A stretch of DNA of 5,348 nucleotides from an uncultured Lachnospiraceae bacterium (GTDB lineage: Bacteria > Bacillota > Clostridia > Lachnospirales > Lachnospiraceae): the NCBI GenBank assembly GCA_902796045.1, contig CADBNQ010000249.1:1-5348 (forward strand). Direction: 5' to 3'. Under the pieces are notes generated by a model. It was not told the DNA's origin. It saw only the letters and a list, made by a program, of their open reading frames with translations, and did no database searches. How positions within the stretch are numbered: position 1 is the first letter of the stretch; each line of letters starts with the position of its first letter. The translations under genes were made by a program, and so were the position numbers. Below, piece after piece: positions 1 to 5,348 of this stretch.

Positions 1-579
1 AACGGAGCCTTTTACTAAAATAACATTATCTTCTGCATCTATACGAACGATTTCAAGATTCTGTACGGTAACCTGAACGCTTCCCATGTGACCGGGCATC
101 TTCTTACCCTTCATAACCTTTGCGGGATCGGAAGCCATACCGTTGGAACCTGCATGGCGGTGATACTTGGAACCATGTGTCTTGGGTCCTGTATGCTGAC
201 CATGTCTCTTGATGGCACCCTGATATCCTTTACCCTTGGAAATAGCAGTTGCATCAATCTTATCTCCTGCCTCGAATACGTCGACTTTGATCTCCTGGCC
301 GACTGTGTAATTCTCAGCGTCATCGAGCTTAAACTCTCTTACAAATCTCTTTGGTGCAGTGCCTGCCTTGTCAAAATGGCCCTTCATAGGCTTTGTTGTC
401 AGCTTCTCTCTCTTATCCATGAAGCCAACCTGGACTGCACTGTATCCGTCGTTCTCCATTGTCTTGACCTGTGTGACCACACAAGGTCCTGCCTGCAATA
501 CGGTAACCGGAATCAATTCTCCATCTTCTGCGAAGATCTGAGTCATACCGATCTTTGTTGCTAAAATAGCTTTCTTCAT
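1..579 (-). CDS. rplC: 50S ribosomal protein L3, 3' end missing
   Basis: Large-subunit ribosomal protein L3, an early assembly protein that binds 23S rRNA and reaches toward the peptidyl transferase centre (family knowledge). Reading the minus strand from ATG at 579 gives 193 residues with no stop, starting MKKAILATKIGMTQIF as bacterial L3 does. The L3 family signature fits exactly at residues 103-125: F, six residues, D, then A-x-S-x-G-K-G-x-x-G-x-x-x-R. The basic extension with GSKYHRHAGS and GKKMPGHMG (about 136-166) is the L3 loop that enters the ribosome core. The reading frame is open at base 1; bacterial L3 is usually about 205-210 residues, so roughly 16-20 codons lie outside the window. 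A strong SD AGGAGGT (588-594) sits 8 nt before the ATG. The gene follows rpsJ after an unusually long 172-nt spacer, in standard S10-operon order. Confidence 0.97.
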   Translation of the reverse strand, partial: MKKAILATKIGMTQIFAEDGELIPVTVLQAGPCVVTQVKTMENDGYSAVQVGFMDKREKLTTKPMKGHFDKAGTAPKRFVREFKLDDAENYTVGQEIKVDVFEAGDKIDATAISKGKGYQGAIKRHGQHTGPKTHGSKYHRHAGSNGMASDPAKVMKGKKMPGHMGSVQVTVQNLEIVRIDAEDNVILVKGSV

Positions 580-599
580 CTTTAAATACCTCCTGGTTT

Positions 600-660
600 T
601 CTACAGCGGATCACTCTCCCGTATAACGAAAGTGATCGTACTAGTCTACAGCGGATCACT
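600..660 (-). repeat. 16-nt direct repeat before rplC
   Basis: The 16-mer TCTACAGCGGATCACT (plus strand) occurs at 600-615 and again, identically, at 645-660, offset by 45 nt. Each copy includes one arm of a GATCAC hairpin. In the mRNA each reads AGTGATCCGCTGTAGA, and the second mRNA copy ends 6 nt before the rplC SD. It looks like a local duplication of a hairpin arm with flanking bases. Only two copies are in the window. Confidence 0.75.
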
Positions 661-715
661 GCCGTGATCTTGCAGCCATAGGACGGTTTCCTCTCAGTTT
701 AGACCGGACGGCCAA
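656..715 (-). CDS. possible 19-codon leader ORF (TTG start)
   Basis: Between rpsJ and rplC a full SD, AGGAGG (723-728), stands where no annotated gene starts. Seven nucleotides downstream is TTG (715-713), opening a frame of 19 sense codons that ends in TGA at 658-656. The peptide would be short and basic (MAVRSKLRGNRPMAARSRQ), with no family I recognise. The start codon lies in the 695-719 hairpin and the stop lies in the 654-669 hairpin, an arrangement that would let ribosome occupancy alter the downstream folding. The SD could equally be a remnant. The call rests on SD spacing and an open frame alone, and an ORF this short can arise by chance. Confidence 0.25.
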   Translation of the reverse strand: MAVRSKLRGNRPMAARSRQ

Positions 716-751
716 ACTGCTGCCTCCTGTGTCTACGATACTGCCTGAAGA

Positions 752-1069
752 TTATTTTGTCTTCATCTTGATGTCAATGTAAACACCTGCCGGCATCTCA
801 AGTCTTGATAAAGCATCAACTGTCTTCTGCGTAGGTGTGATGATGTCAATCAGCCTCTTGTGGGTTCTCTGCTCGAACTGCTCTCTGGAATCCTTATACT
901 TGTGAACAGCACGAAGAATGGTAATAACCTCCTTCTTAGTCGGCATGGGGACCGGTCCGCTCACCTTGGATCCTGTCTTCTTCACAGTCTCAATGATGCT
1001 CCTGGCTGCTGCATCGATCAGCTGATGATCGTACGCCTTCAACGTGATTCTCATAATTTGACTTGCCAT
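752..1069 (-). CDS. rpsJ: 30S ribosomal protein S10 (NusE)
   Basis: Small-subunit head protein S10, also the NusE partner of NusB and NusG in transcription antitermination (family knowledge). The 105 residues match the normal bacterial length of about 102-105. The PROSITE-type S10 signature is met by VKKTGSKVSGPVPMPT (about residues 29-44), followed by ILRAVHKYKDSREQFEQRTHKRLIDI-like text and the invariant C-terminal VDALSRLEMPAGVYIDIK block. The MASQIMRITLKAYDHQ start is the usual one in Clostridia. An AAGGAGG SD (1081-1087) sits 11 nt before the ATG. It is the first gene of the S10 operon here; rplC follows after 172 nt. Confidence 0.98.
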   Translation of the reverse strand: MASQIMRITLKAYDHQLIDAAARSIIETVKKTGSKVSGPVPMPTKKEVITILRAVHKYKDSREQFEQRTHKRLIDIITPTQKTVDALSRLEMPAGVYIDIKMKTK

Positions 1070-1296
1070 AAAAAAAGTCGCCTCCTTTTCGCACTAATAG
1101 CAGTACGACAAGCGGTGACTGTACACTCTTCCGTGTGTGTCCTCAGGAACTCCACACTTCTTCTCTACCTGTGTCCTTGTAGATTGTTGCCTGTACAGTG
1201 ACTTGTCGCCAGTTTTCTTGAACTTGACATTCGCTCCACGGAATAACCTGCGTCATGCGCAGCAACCTCGCGCTTCACAGCTATCATGTCACAGCA
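1070..1296 (-). promoter_or_regulatory. structured 5' leader of the S10 operon
   Basis: From the predicted start site near 1296 to the rpsJ ATG is about 225 nt of untranslated RNA. Its core is a long imperfect stem: CGACAAG 1106-1112 with CTTGTCG 1202-1208, T1116 with A1201, and ACTGTACA 1118-1125 with TGTACAGT 1192-1199. That makes 16 pairs, broken by a 3-nt bulge (1113-1115) and one G-G mismatch. The stem closes a domain of about 66 nt containing a smaller GTGTG/CACAC element (about 1135-1157). Nearer the 5' end there are competing short hairpins, CTGCG/CGCAG at 1248-1262 and GCGC/GCGC at 1257-1273. In other bacteria the S10 operon is autoregulated by L4 acting on such a leader. That this leader is an L4 target is inference. 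Confidence 0.6.
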
Positions 1297-1302
1297 CGTT
1301 AT

Positions 1303-1330
1303 ATTATACACTTTTTCTGAAGGAATGCAA
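1303..1330 (-). promoter_or_regulatory. sigma-A-type promoter of the S10 operon
   Basis: On the minus strand a -35 TTGCAT (1330-1325) and a consensus -10 TATAAT (1308-1303) are separated by 16 nt. The region between is A-rich, and the start point is expected near 1296. It lies 14 nt beyond the stop codon of the upstream KAP gene and is oriented toward rpsJ. The perfect -10 makes this the best promoter seen in the window, fitting strong ribosomal operon expression. Confidence 0.75.
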
Positions 1331-1343
1331 GCTTTTTTTGAAT

Positions 1344-2444
1344 TTATTCCGGGGACTTCGCGCCGCAAAGATCTTTCGTGATCTTATCCTTGTCCCAGAC
1401 ACCATATTCAACCCATCGCCGGACACTCCTGGGCATCTTTTCAGGGCAATACTCCGTATACAGTTTTTTGATATCCTCCTGGCTGACCTCAAAGCATGGA
1501 ACCCCGTTTTTATAGATCCCGTTCCTTGAGACTAGAATATAGGTGATAAATGAGTAGAGATAACTGTTCATGTCCTCAGCCTGATTCTCCACCAGAACCT
1601 CAAAGATCCTGTAAAACTGCTCCAGGGCACAGTTCAGGCTGCGGAAATTGTGGGCTTTTCCGATCCTCTCCTTCTTGTCAGCAGGTTCTGTGATAAAGAT
1701 ATCCAGGATCAGCTTCTCATTTACAGACAGGAAATCCTTATACTCCTGGCTCAGATCTTTGCTCTCAGAAATGATATCATGGGTGATATCCTGAAAATCC
1801 GGAATATGCAGGAGTGTGCGGGTGATCGTTTTCTCTTTGATCAGCCTGTAAGACGCCATATTGCTATTTTGAGGACCGTTTGAGACCTTTTCCAGGATCA
1901 GGTGCTCATTTGCGATAACGATCGTCTTAAATCCCTTGTTCTCACAATATCCGTTGATGCAGCCCAGGGTATCGATCAGGTCCAGTTTGGTGCGGTCCAG
2001 ATCATCAAAGACGAGCACAACTTTTTTCTCTCCCCCCTTATGAAAGTCTTCAACCACCGGCTCAAGGGGGATGTATTCCAGAGGATCAAACGAAGCGACT
2101 GCCGAGGCAACATTGCCGGCAATCGGATTTAACGATTTCAGAACAGAGTTGATTGCGGTGGCGATGCCTGTATTCTTGTTAATCTGATTTCTCTGCTTGT
2201 TCATCTTAGCCAGAAAAGGGGTGCAGATTAAAAGCCATTGATTCCGGACGGCATTGTGCAGCCCCTCGATTGTGCTCACGCCGAGAAGAGAAACACGGAC
2301 AATAAAATGTGTTTCACTTAATTCTTTCGACAACTCCTTCTCAATAATATAGGTCTTCCCGCATCCCCATTCGCCGATAAGCATAAGGGCGCCCAGATGA
2401 GTTTCTTCATTGCAGTATCGAACCAGTTCCTGTAATGTACTCAT
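1344..2444 (-). CDS. KAP-family P-loop NTPase, stand-alone, possibly C-terminally shortened
   Basis: Predicted NTPase of the KAP group of STAND-like P-loop proteins, 366 residues. Walker A is GEWGCGKT at 24-31; Walker B is VVLVFDDLDR at 142-151, whose FDDLDR end is the KAP hallmark. A strand TIVIAN at about 174-179 fits sensor 1, and HNFRSLNCALEQF at 265-277 resembles the KAP (N)xRxxxxxxN helix. The stretch 97-119, rich in Ala, Ser and Val, lies where many KAP proteins carry inserted membrane helices but is too polar to be a sure membrane segment. After about residue 350 the protein ends quickly; many KAP proteins are longer, so a lost helical tail is possible. SD AGGAGG (2452-2457) stands 7 nt before the ATG. 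Sampled lines are about 40-45% GC, lower than the genes to the right. KAP NTPases often occur in phage-defence loci, but the substrate and role here are unknown. Confidence 0.85.
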   Translation of the reverse strand: MSTLQELVRYCNEETHLGALMLIGEWGCGKTYIIEKELSKELSETHFIVRVSLLGVSTIEGLHNAVRNQWLLICTPFLAKMNKQRNQINKNTGIATAINSVLKSLNPIAGNVASAVASFDPLEYIPLEPVVEDFHKGGEKKVVLVFDDLDRTKLDLIDTLGCINGYCENKGFKTIVIANEHLILEKVSNGPQNSNMASYRLIKEKTITRTLLHIPDFQDITHDIISESKDLSQEYKDFLSVNEKLILDIFITEPADKKERIGKAHNFRSLNCALEQFYRIFEVLVENQAEDMNSYLYSFITYILVSRNGIYKNGVPCFEVSQEDIKKLYTEYCPEKMPRSVRRWVEYGVWDKDKITKDLCGAKSPE

Positions 2445-2500
2445 ATCATTTCCTCCTATCTTTTGATAATCAGCCGCAATCGACTTGTGAACACTTTTGT

Positions 2501-2516
2501 CCCTTTAAGAAAAGGG
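2501..2516 (-). terminator. small hairpin after the Gx-transporter gene, weak terminator at best
   Basis: A perfect 6-bp inverted repeat CCCTTT/AAAGGG with a 4-nt loop begins 2 nt after the TGA of the membrane-protein gene. On the transcribed strand it is followed by ACAAAAG rather than a T-run, so efficient intrinsic termination is unlikely. It may protect a 3' end or cause partial attenuation before the KAP gene. Confidence 0.3.
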
Positions 2517-2518
2517 AA

Positions 2519-3031
2519 TCACATATCAAGCTGATATAACTGTATCACCGGATACAACCTCTTTATAAGTATCCCGCTTATGATCCCGATCACCAGGCCG
2601 GCAGCCGTCCCGGAAATGATCAGAACCGGGAAGTAGTAGATCAGTGATCCTGTCTCAAGCACCGCCATGGCCACCAGGATCTGACCCAGATTATGGAAGA
2701 CTCCCCCTGCCACGCTGACGCCTGTGGCTCCGAAGCGGTCTGTTTTTTTCAGGATGAACATGACAGCCATGCTGAGGGCTGCCCCTGCGGCACTGTAGAC
2801 CATGGAAAATCCGCTGCCAAAAAGGATCCCCGAAAGCAGGATCCTGGTGCCGGTGATCACAGCCGCGGCCTGCAGACCGACTGTATATAAGAGAACCATG
2901 GTCACTATGTTGGCAAGTCCCAGCTTGACGCCGGGGACACCGGGGTTCAGAGGAATCAGCCGTTCAATATAGGCCGTCACCAGCGCTGCCGCCAGAAACA
3001 TCCCGTAAAACACTGTCTTTTTCGCAGTCAT
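2519..3031 (-). CDS. Gx transporter family / heptaprenyl diphosphate synthase component I-like membrane protein
   Basis: A 170-residue, very hydrophobic protein matching the PF07456 family, annotated as 'heptaprenyl diphosphate synthase component I' or 'Gx transporter'. Family marks seen: an N-terminal helix (about 6-23), then PGVPGVKLGLANIV (30-43), TGTRILLSGILFG (60-72), and GGVFHNLGQ (109-117). About five or six membrane helices are expected (near 6-23, 40-57, 58-76, 78-95, 108-127, 132-157). The fold resembles S-components of ECF vitamin transporters. The enzyme name is historical and no prenyl synthase DDxxD motif is visible, so a small-molecule uptake or membrane role is as likely. Start: ATG with GAGGGG 5 nt before it. 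The upstream methyltransferase gene stops 9 nt earlier, within the SD region, indicating coupled translation. Confidence 0.85.
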   Translation of the reverse strand: MTAKKTVFYGMFLAAALVTAYIERLIPLNPGVPGVKLGLANIVTMVLLYTVGLQAAAVITGTRILLSGILFGSGFSMVYSAAGAALSMAVMFILKKTDRFGATGVSVAGGVFHNLGQILVAMAVLETGSLIYYFPVLIISGTAAGLVIGIISGILIKRLYPVIQLYQLDM

Positions 3032-3040
3032 GTCATCCCC

Positions 3041-3928
3041 TCATTCCGACAGGCATCCTGCGGTCCATCTTCCTGATGCCCCGCAGGGCAGGACCAGACC
3101 GTTTACGGAAACCGGAAGGCCGACTTCATCCGCCTCCACCTTCCCTCCGTGCACCCCTGCGATAGCAGAATGGAGCATGTAGGAAAGAACAGCCGGCTGC
3201 AGTCCTGTGGTATAGGAATTAATTAAGAAGAAAAGGGGGTCCTCCGAAAGCAGCTTCTCGCACAGACAGACCAGGGGATAGATCTTCTCTTCAATCTTCC
3301 AGACCTCACCTTTGGGGCCTCTGCCATAAGACGGTGGGTCCATGATGATCCCGTCATAATGGTTTCCCCTGCGGATCTCCCTCTCGACAAACTTGACGCA
3401 GTCATCCACCAGCCAGCGGACAGGTGCTTCGGACAGGCCGGAGGCATGGGCGTTCTCTTTCGCCCAGGTCACCATCCCCTTCGAGGCATCTACATGGGTC
3501 ACTGAGGCACCTGCTGCCGCTGCCGCCAGGGTGGCTCCCCCGGTATAGGCAAACAGGTTCAGTACCCTGGGAGACTTCCCTGTCTGCTCCGCTCTCCTCC
3601 TGATCTTCCCGGAAAACCAGTCCCAGTTGACGGCCTGTTCAGGGAAGAGGCCTGTATGTTTAAAGCTGAATGGTTTCAGCGCAAAACGCAGATCCCCGTA
3701 CCGGATCCCCCACTGCTCGGGGAGGTCAAAGAATTCCCACTCTCCTCCGCCCCGCCTGCTCCTGTGGTAATGGGCGTTCAGCTTACTCCACCTGGGATCC
3801 TTTTTGGGGGTCTCCCATATGACCTGGGGGTCCGGCCGCAGCAGGATATACCGCCCCCAGCGTTCCAGCTTCTCCCCCTCGCTGCAGTCAATCACTTCGT
3901 AGTCTTTCCATCTGTCTGCAATCCACAT
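3041..3928 (-). CDS. class I SAM-dependent methyltransferase, RlmI/PF10672-like
   Basis: A 295-residue Rossmann-fold methyltransferase related to the RlmI/RlmK class of 23S rRNA methyltransferases. Seen: an N-terminal part with ERWGRYILLRPDPQVIW (22-38); LKPFSFKHTGLFPEQAVNW (84-102), the family lead-in; motif I VLNLFAYTGG (122-131); acidic VDAS (146-149), expected to hold the SAM ribose; VDDC (174-177), near the adenine; and MDPPSYGRG (196-204), the catalytic-site DPP loop. E. coli RlmI is about 396 residues with an N-terminal PUA domain; here there is none, so substrate choice may differ and the target base is not determined. AGGAG (3935-3939) lies 6 nt before the ATG, next to the upstream degV-family stop codon, with 3 nt between the two genes. 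It is therefore an operon member co-translated with its neighbours. Sampled GC is about 58%. Confidence 0.9.
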   Translation of the reverse strand: MWIADRWKDYEVIDCSEGEKLERWGRYILLRPDPQVIWETPKKDPRWSKLNAHYHRSRRGGGEWEFFDLPEQWGIRYGDLRFALKPFSFKHTGLFPEQAVNWDWFSGKIRRRAEQTGKSPRVLNLFAYTGGATLAAAAAGASVTHVDASKGMVTWAKENAHASGLSEAPVRWLVDDCVKFVEREIRRGNHYDGIIMDPPSYGRGPKGEVWKIEEKIYPLVCLCEKLLSEDPLFFLINSYTTGLQPAVLSYMLHSAIAGVHGGKVEADEVGLPVSVNGLVLPCGASGRWTAGCLSE

Positions 3929-3931
3929 AGC

Positions 3932-4840
3932 TTACTCCTGTCTGATATATGCTTCGTACCGCTTCAGGCATCCTATCCCAATCGCAAAAGGCCCGGTGTG
4001 GACTGCGATGGTGGCGCCGATCTGCACCAGCTTGACCTCCCCGCAGATCCTGCCTTCAAAGCGTTCCCTGACCTTCTCATAAAAGGCATGTCCCTCTTCT
4101 ATGTCAAAGCCGAAGCCCACGGCAAAATAATAGTCATGGATATCCTCCCCCGTGGACGTAAAATAGTTTTCTGCCAGCTCCATGGTCTTTGCCACTGTTT
4201 TCTTCCTGCTCCTCCCGATGCCGGATGCCTCGATCACGCCTCTTTCAAGAGTGATGAGGGGCTTTAAGGATAAGGCATTGCTTGCTATGGCGGCCAGCTT
4301 GCCGATCCGGCCTCCGTGAACCAGGTAGTCGGTATTGCCCACAGTAAAGAAAATGTGGTTGGAAATCTTCATCCTTTCCAGGATATCCACACCCTGCTCA
4401 TAGGGGATGCCAGCCTGTCGCATACGCCCGGCCTCGATTACCATAAGAGCCTGGGAAACAGTCCCTGCCTCTGAATTGATGACAGAAACCTTTGCCTCCG
4501 GATACTGCTCACAGATGATCTCCCCCGCATTGCGGGCACAGTTATATGAACCGCTGAGAGACGGAGTAAAACAGAGGCAGATCACCGCCTTCCCTTCTTT
4601 TATATATGAAGTAAACACATCGATGTAATCCTGAAGTGAAGGGAGGGATGTCATGGGATAGACATCCGGCTGCGTCACGACCATACGCTCATATACCTCT
4701 CTGATCCCGATCTCTTCTATTTCCTTATAATAATGTTCTCCATCAAAGGAAATATAAAAAGGGACAATGTGGAGGTCGTACTGCCTGATCACATCTTCTG
4801 TCAGGTCACAGCAGCCGTCACTGATAATCTTATAATCCAT
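3932..4840 (-). CDS. DegV family fatty-acid-binding protein
   Basis: DegV proteins bind a fatty acid in a two-domain fold; related FakB proteins present fatty acids to the kinase FakA for phospholipid synthesis. With the ATG at 4840 the protein has 302 residues, in the normal range of 280-300. Motifs in order: IISDGCCDL (5-13), the DegV opening; TSLPS (64-68); SLSGSY (94-99), lipid-head contact; DYLVHGGRIGK (171-181); KPLI (193-196); and VHTGPFAIGI (280-289), the C-terminal lipid-site loop. The usual D-S/T-x-x-x-S-x-G block is changed to INSEAG (121-126). A longer GTG start at 4855 exists but has no SD, while the ATG has AGGTGA 5 nt before it. The gene lies between the TraX and methyltransferase genes. 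Whether it serves a FakA kinase here is unknown, since no kinase gene is in view. Confidence 0.93.
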   Translation of the reverse strand: MDYKIISDGCCDLTEDVIRQYDLHIVPFYISFDGEHYYKEIEEIGIREVYERMVVTQPDVYPMTSLPSLQDYIDVFTSYIKEGKAVICLCFTPSLSGSYNCARNAGEIICEQYPEAKVSVINSEAGTVSQALMVIEAGRMRQAGIPYEQGVDILERMKISNHIFFTVGNTDYLVHGGRIGKLAAIASNALSLKPLITLERGVIEASGIGRSRKKTVAKTMELAENYFTSTGEDIHDYYFAVGFGFDIEEGHAFYEKVRERFEGRICGEVKLVQIGATIAVHTGPFAIGIGCLKRYEAYIRQE

Positions 4841-4845
4841 AATCT

Positions 4846-4851
4846 TCACCT
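4846..4851 (-). promoter_or_regulatory. RBS deciding the DegV start
   Basis: AGGTGA on the minus strand lies 5 nt before the ATG at 4840. The alternative in-frame GTG at 4855 is preceded only by ACTAAAGTAAA-like sequence without purine SD character, and MDYKIISD is the usual DegV beginning. The ATG is therefore preferred. Confidence 0.65.
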
Positions 4852-4856
4852 GCACT

Positions 4857-5348
4857 TTACTTTAGTAAGGCCAGCACAAACAAATGTGCCGGGTAAAATA
4901 GATAAAAAAACCATTTATGAAAACCACGAAATCTCGCGGATTGTTTTCCATTGTAAAAACAGAGGAGGACCAGGGCTGCCGCCATGGGGCCTGTCAGGGC
5001 TGTCAGGGCAAAGACCAGCCTATGGGTCAGAGTCGCTCCACTTTCGTCTGCCAGAAAATACAGTATGCCAAAGGCCAGGATAAAGAGAGCCCAGGCCCGG
5101 GCCTTTCTGTCAGGATCATCTCCGGCTTTCATAAACAGAAGGACCAGAAGAGGAGCCAGAAAGGACCAGTCGCAAAACAGACTCAGCATGATCAGGAGGG
5201 CCGTCCACTCCCTGTGCCGGCTTCCGGCCGGGAAATCCACTCCTTCTGCATTGATATAGAGGATGCCGAAACAGATCAGCAGGTTAAACATGATGTTGAG
5301 CCGGTCCAGGCCCAGATAGGACGTGCCGCCCAGCGCCATCCTGTATGG
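4857..5348 (-). CDS. TraX family membrane protein, 5' end missing
   Basis: C-terminal 163 residues of a polytopic membrane protein of the TraX family (PF05857). The frame stays open to the window edge (PYRMALGGTS...), so the N-terminal part, about 70-90 residues by family length, lies outside; the ATG at 5339 is internal. Hydrophobic helices appear at about 15-32, 49-74, 86-100, 110-131 and 145-162. DW at 60-61 sits where the family has its DY/DW membrane-border motif. The ending YNGKQ (132-136) followed by KWFFYLFYPAHLFVLALL (145-162) is typical TraX. F-plasmid TraX acetylates pilin; chromosomal Firmicute homologues are acyltransferase-like proteins of unknown substrate, and no conjugation genes are near, so a pilin role should not be assumed. 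Its TAA lies 16 nt before the DegV ATG, so the two genes are probably co-transcribed. Confidence 0.88.
   Translation of the reverse strand, partial: PYRMALGGTSYLGLDRLNIMFNLLICFGILYINAEGVDFPAGSRHREWTALLIMLSLFCDWSFLAPLLVLLFMKAGDDPDRKARAWALFILAFGILYFLADESGATLTHRLVFALTALTGPMAAALVLLCFYNGKQSARFRGFHKWFFYLFYPAHLFVLALLK

Larger units (their letters stand above)
580..751 (-). promoter_or_regulatory. rpsJ-rplC spacer with three hairpins and a repeated arm
   Basis: This 172-nt transcribed gap separates S10 from L3. Seen on the sequence: (1) an inverted repeat 695-700/714-719 (CAGTTT/AAACTG), extendable by a G-U and a G-C pair; (2) a perfect 6-bp hairpin 654-659/664-669 (GATCAC/GTGATC, 4-nt loop); (3) a perfect 7-bp hairpin 609-615/631-637 (GATCACT/AGTGATC, 15-nt loop). 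The 3' arms of (2) and (3), in mRNA sense, are copies of one 16-mer, so arms of the two hairpins can also pair with each other. No T-run follows any hairpin, so these are not ordinary intrinsic terminators. Candidate roles are RNA processing, translational control of rplC, or an inert duplication. Function is inferred only. Confidence 0.5.

Noticed and set aside
88..564. 158-codon plus-strand ORF
   Set aside because: Lies wholly antisense to rplC, which is certain; cysteine- and leucine-rich shadow translation.
600..660. CRISPR-like repeat
   Set aside because: Only two 16-nt copies, each forming one arm of a hairpin within a ribosomal operon; no array or cas gene.
1165..1368. 67-codon minus-strand ORF spanning the KAP end and the S10 leader
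   Set aside because: Its first codons precede the predicted rpsJ start site and overlap the KAP gene. The internal ATG within the leader has no SD, and the protein resembles no family.
2463..2491. Promoter for the KAP gene: TTCACA, 17 nt, TATCAA on the minus strand
   Set aside because: The -35 is 5/6 but the -10 only 4/6, and the start site would fall near 2456, inside the KAP Shine-Dalgarno. Too weak to list as a feature.
2501..2516. Strong rho-independent terminator
   Set aside because: Stem is only 6 bp, half A-T, with no following T-run on the transcribed strand; kept only as a weak hairpin.
3656..4267. 203-codon plus-strand ORF
   Set aside because: Antisense to the methyltransferase and DegV genes, proline-rich in a way expected from complementing their codons, with no recognisable domain. 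Treated as a shadow frame.
4853..4855. GTG start of the DegV gene giving 307 residues
   Set aside because: No SD upstream, whereas ATG 4840 has AGGTGA at good spacing and gives the normal DegV N-terminus.

Overview
The window reads as chromosomal DNA of a low-to-mid GC Clostridia, most likely Lachnospiraceae-like. This rests on the L3 and S10 protein sequences, strong AGGAGG-type Shine-Dalgarno sites, and a DegV / Gx-transporter / chromosomal TraX neighbourhood typical of Firmicutes. The genus cannot be fixed from sequence alone. Every supported gene lies on the minus strand, so transcription runs from high to low coordinates.

In transcription order, the right half (5348 to 2519) is a compact housekeeping or accessory operon. 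It holds the C-terminal part of a TraX-family membrane protein, a DegV-family lipid-binding protein, an RlmI/PF10672-like SAM methyltransferase without a PUA domain, and a small Gx-transporter / 'heptaprenyl diphosphate synthase component I' membrane protein. Gaps are 16, 3 and 9 nt, so the genes are probably co-transcribed and translationally coupled.

Next, after 74 nt, comes a lone 366-residue KAP-type P-loop NTPase (2444 to 1344) with intact Walker A and Walker B. Hand-counted sample lines give about 40-45% GC here against about 58% in the methyltransferase gene. It sits directly against the promoter of the ribosomal S10 operon with no visible terminator between, and looks like an insertion at the operon border. 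It may have lost its C-terminal part.

The left part (1330 to 1) is the start of the S10 operon: a good sigma-A-like promoter, a leader of about 225 nt closed by a long imperfect stem (1106-1125 with 1192-1208), rpsJ (S10), an unusually long 172-nt spacer, and rplC (L3), which runs off the left edge about 16-20 codons before its expected end. The rpsJ-rplC spacer carries three hairpins, a 16-nt direct repeat giving alternative pairings, and a possible 19-codon TTG-started ORF with its own SD.

No tRNA, rRNA, CRISPR array, insertion sequence or integrase is seen. The least explained elements are the KAP NTPase at the S10 border, the folded rpsJ leader, and the repeated hairpins before rplC.
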